Positions 61,588 to 64,000 of a stretch of 64,000 nucleotides of DNA are shown in pieces. The notes under the pieces are model-generated. The model did no database searches, was not told the DNA's origin, and worked only from the letters and a program-made list of their open reading frames with translations. Within the stretch, counting starts at the first letter, position 1. Every line of letters begins with the position of its first letter. Made by a program: the position numbers and the translations under genes. This stretch comes from a bacterium 1XD21-13 (lineage in GTDB: Bacteria > Bacillota > Clostridia > Lachnospirales > Lachnospiraceae), in the NCBI GenBank assembly GCA_009917555.1, contig QZDX01000004.1, positions 1 through 64,000 on the forward strand. Direction: 5' to 3'.

Positions 61588-62139
61588 ATGTCAAAAATAA
61601 CCGTAGAAACCTGCCCCATCGCAGGCCTCAAAATCATAACCCCATCCGTATTCGGCGATGAGCGGGGTTATTTCATGGAAACCTACAACTACAACGACTT
61701 CAAAGAAGCCGGCATCGATATGGAATTCGTCCAGGACAATCAATCCGCCTCCAAAAAAGGTGTCCTTCGCGGCCTCCATTTCCAGATTAATCATCCCCAG
61801 GACAAGATCGTCCGTGTAATCAGCGGAGAGGTCTTTGACGTAGCTGTAGATCTCAGGGAGGGCTCTCCCACCTATGGTCAATGGTATGGGGTAATACTAT
61901 CCGCAGAGAATAAAAAGCAGTTTTTCATTCCCAAGAACTTTGCCCACGGCTTCCTTGTTTTATCGGATTACGCGGAATTCGCATACAAATGCACAGACTT
62001 CTATCACGCCAACGATGAGGGCGGCCTGGCTTGGAACGATCCTGAGATCGGCGTGGAGTGGCCCATTCCCGAAGGGATGGAATTAACCATATCCGAGAAG
62101 GATAAGAAGTGGGGCGGCATTAAGGAGTGGAAGAGATAA
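61588..62139 (+). CDS. rfbC: dTDP-4-dehydrorhamnose 3,5-epimerase
   Basis: The 183-residue cupin-fold enzyme has GYFMETYNYNDFKEAGI, FVQDNQSASKKGVLRGLHFQ, DVAVDLREGSPTYGQW and FAHGFLVLSDYAEFAYKC with the catalytic histidine-tyrosine set. It is the third enzyme of dTDP-rhamnose synthesis. AAGGGAG precedes the ATG. The reductase RmlD is not in this window and should lie to the right or elsewhere. Confidence 0.95.
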   Translation: MSKITVETCPIAGLKIITPSVFGDERGYFMETYNYNDFKEAGIDMEFVQDNQSASKKGVLRGLHFQINHPQDKIVRVISGEVFDVAVDLREGSPTYGQWYGVILSAENKKQFFIPKNFAHGFLVLSDYAEFAYKCTDFYHANDEGGLAWNDPEIGVEWPIPEGMELTISEKDKKWGGIKEWKR

Positions 62140-62961
62140 ATGGAAGAAAGCAGACGGCTTACGGCTGAGGTATTTATAGATACCGGAAAAGACTTTCGCC
62201 CGGAGGATTCCCTGCAGGCAGAATATACCTGTACCCTCGGCGAAACCATCACCTTAGAATTTGACTTAAGTGTATTTGAGCATACCTGCGGCTTTCGTTT
62301 TGATCCGCTTTTGGAAGACAGCAGCATGGTAAAGCTTTTGGAGCTTACGCTCACCTATGAGGATGGAGAGAGCAAAACCATAGATTTATCCAGGATTAAA
62401 ACCAACAGCGATGTGGATTTTGAGCCAATCTTTGTCTATCTTCACAAGGACCCCAAGTTCTTTGCGGACGAGGCTCTCTGTCTTAAGCTTGCAGGGGCTA
62501 AGGTGCGCTTTCAGATTTTAGAGCTGGGCCTGGGAGAAAAGGAATACTGGCAGGAGATCAAAAAGCACAGCGTATCCGAGAAGGAAAAGGAACAGATTCT
62601 GAATAAGCTCGAACTGTCCATGAACCAGAACCGGGAGCTGGAGCAGGAAAACAGGAGACTTAAGATTGAGGAGGCAGATATCTATGCCACGGGTATCTGG
62701 AGGCTTCAGCATGATGCAAAGGGACCTGTGAAGGTGATTTTTGGAAAGGGAAATATTCTGACCTTCCTGTCAGCAGTGTATCTGGCCCTCTGCTCTGAGC
62801 TCTTTATCTTTAATAATGCTTACTATTCCACACCGCGCCCCAATGATCAGACGCTTGTATTCAGCTTTTTCCGCTTTGGCATGGTATGGCTGGGTGCTTT
62901 TGTGCTGATTGCAGTGATCAATGGAATGATTCAGAAAGGATACAGACGTGAGCTTACTTAG
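62140..62961 (+). CDS. Unknown protein: beta domain, coiled coil, two membrane spans
   Basis: I do not recognise the family. The 273-residue protein has a beta-rich N-terminal region (1-135), a charged heptad-rich coiled coil (about 140-180: EKEKEQILNKLELSMNQNRE) and two C-terminal membrane segments (about 207-225 and 240-262). It begins directly at the rmlC stop and overlaps the ABC permease gene by 14 bases. It may be an accessory subunit or regulator of the exporter. Confidence 0.65.
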   Translation: MEESRRLTAEVFIDTGKDFRPEDSLQAEYTCTLGETITLEFDLSVFEHTCGFRFDPLLEDSSMVKLLELTLTYEDGESKTIDLSRIKTNSDVDFEPIFVYLHKDPKFFADEALCLKLAGAKVRFQILELGLGEKEYWQEIKKHSVSEKEKEQILNKLELSMNQNRELEQENRRLKIEEADIYATGIWRLQHDAKGPVKVIFGKGNILTFLSAVYLALCSELFIFNNAYYSTPRPNDQTLVFSFFRFGMVWLGAFVLIAVINGMIQKGYRRELT

Positions 62962-63736
62962 TGTATTTGTAAAATACCGGAATCTCATCGGTCAGCTGGT
63001 GAGCCGGGATATCAAAACCAAATACCGCCGTTCCATTCTGGGCCTTTTATGGACCGTACTCAATCCTCTGCTGATGATGACCGTGCTTTCCATTGTGTTT
63101 TCCTATTTCTTTTCCAGGTATGGAAACATTGAAAACTTTCCGGTGTATCTGCTCTGTGGACAGCTGATTTTCAACTTTTTTAATGAGTCTACCAGCATTG
63201 CCATGGGTTCCATTGTCCACAGCGGAGAGCTGATCAAAAAGGTATATGTACCGAAATATTTATTTCCGATTTCCAAGGTTCTCTCAAGCGGAGTAAATCT
63301 TTTGGCTTCCATGGTGGCCCTGGTGATTGTGATGGTAGTGACCAGAGCGCGGGTAACGCCGACAGTTCTTTTGGCGGTGTTTCCCCTTTTGTATGTGCTG
63401 CTCTTTTCCACAGGAGTGAGCCTGTTTTTGTCAGCTGTTGCAGTGAGCTTTCGGGATCTGATGCATCTTTACAGTGTGATTACCACAGCCTGGATGTACC
63501 TGACACCGGTTATTTATCCCATGGAGATTTTGGAAAATGCCCCTGCATGGGTGGTGTTTATAGTGAACGCAAATCCCATGACAGGCTTTATCAAGATATT
63601 CCGCTGTGTGGTTCTGGAAGGAGTAACGGCCCCGGCCATTCTTCATATACAGAGCCTGACATGGTGTGTGATAGCCTTGCTTGTAGGCTCCCTTGTGTTT
63701 AAGAAATCCCAAGACACCTTTATATTGAAAATATAG
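62948..63736 (+). CDS. Polysaccharide ABC exporter permease (second Wzm/TagG type)
   Basis: The 262-residue protein has six membrane segments and the opening LVSRDIKTKYRRSILGLLWT, VLNPLLMMTVLSIVFSYFFS and PVIYPMEILENAP near the end, all usual for ABC-2 glycan permeases. Its GTG start lies within the previous gene's last codons. With rml genes upstream, it likely exports a rhamnose-containing polymer. Confidence 0.88.
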   Translation: MSLLSVFVKYRNLIGQLVSRDIKTKYRRSILGLLWTVLNPLLMMTVLSIVFSYFFSRYGNIENFPVYLLCGQLIFNFFNESTSIAMGSIVHSGELIKKVYVPKYLFPISKVLSSGVNLLASMVALVIVMVVTRARVTPTVLLAVFPLLYVLLFSTGVSLFLSAVAVSFRDLMHLYSVITTAWMYLTPVIYPMEILENAPAWVVFIVNANPMTGFIKIFRCVVLEGVTAPAILHIQSLTWCVIALLVGSLVFKKSQDTFILKI

Positions 63737-63803
63737 AATAGCAGCCTGGGGAGTGACCTTTGAGGCGCGAGGATAATGATGGAGCGGGATTAGGAGACAA
63801 AAT

Positions 63804-64000
63804 ATGAAGATAGAAAATGCCATAGAGGTAAAGGATGTATCCATGTGCTTCAACCTCTCCAGGGAAAAGGTGGACAGCATCAAGGAGTATGTCATCAAGG
63901 CGTTAAAGCGTCAGCTTTTTTATGAGGAATTTTGGGCTTTAAATGATGTGAGCTTTGAGATACGAAAGGGCGATTCCGTGGGCCTGGTAGGTATGAATGG
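63804..64000 (+). CDS. Polysaccharide ABC exporter ATPase (partial, runs off the window)
   Basis: The first 65 codons are present. They encode IEVKDVSMCFNLSREKVDSI and ALKRQLFYEEFWALNDVSFE, ending in GLVGMNG just before the rest of Walker A. This opening is typical of Wzt/TagH-like ATPases. TAGGAG precedes the ATG at 63804. It is the partner of the permease upstream. Confidence 0.85.
   Translation, partial: MKIENAIEVKDVSMCFNLSREKVDSIKEYVIKALKRQLFYEEFWALNDVSFEIRKGDSVGLVGMN

Overview
The window is a long cell-surface polysaccharide island from a low-GC Gram-positive bacterium. It most likely comes from a gut Clostridia/Lachnospiraceae-type organism such as Blautia, Ruminococcus or Mediterraneibacter. 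This is inferred from strong AGGAGG-type ribosome sites, frequent TTG/GTG starts, AT-rich coding, LoaP-like NusG paralogs, the fused LicC-LicA protein and the IS256/IS66/IS110 elements. No 16S, tRNA or other marker is present to fix the species.

Left edge (1-1.05 kb): an IS66-type end has cut off an IS256-family transposase. At 1.1-2.6 kb there is a tyrosine recombinase with a complete catalytic set. Just downstream is a 249-bp segment bounded by perfect 23-bp inverted repeats (2364-2386 and 2590-2612). Inside it is a sigma-A-like promoter (TTTACG-17-TATGAT) that now points into the polysaccharide genes. This has the layout of a phase-variation switch in the ON orientation. The first two genes it would drive encode NusG/LoaP-type antiterminators, so the operon appears to be controlled first by DNA inversion and then by processive antitermination.

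Main locus (3.7-41.5 kb, very AT-rich, all on +): a small PglC-type phosphoglycosyl transferase, an epimerase and many GT2/GT4 glycosyltransferases. There is also a LicD, a GT10 fucosyltransferase-like enzyme, an ABC exporter (Wzm/Wzt), two pyruvyl-transferase-family proteins, an FrhB-like Fe-S protein and an IS110 element with a candidate bridge-RNA region. After these come a toroid-methyltransferase fusion, UDP-GlcNAc 2-epimerase, a phosphocholine cassette (LicC-LicA fusion, second LicC-like enzyme, BCCT transporter), further transferases, a PIG-L deacetylase, Wzy- and Wzx-like proteins, a hexapeptide acyltransferase, UDP-glucose dehydrogenase and a GT4-WecG fusion. The expected product is a phosphocholine-decorated, possibly pyruvylated and uronate-containing glycan.

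Second block (41.5-58.9 kb, higher GC): a full-length WbaP/WcaJ-type transferase on the minus strand diverges, across two promoters sharing one -35 site, from a + operon of membrane proteins. That operon has two tandem O-antigen-ligase-like paralogs, three multi-membrane glycosyltransferase-like proteins, a CotH-family kinase-like surface protein and an LtaS/sulfatase-like transferase. A convergent minus operon (58.9-54.6 kb) holds two more multi-membrane proteins and a GT2-GtrA gene broken by two frameshifts.

Right end (59-64 kb, highest GC, many C-ending codons): rmlB, rmlA and rmlC for dTDP-rhamnose (no rmlD in view), an unknown coiled-coil membrane protein and a second ABC polysaccharide exporter whose ATPase runs off the window. 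The rml intergenic spaces hold structured repeats, including a perfect 27-bp inverted repeat.
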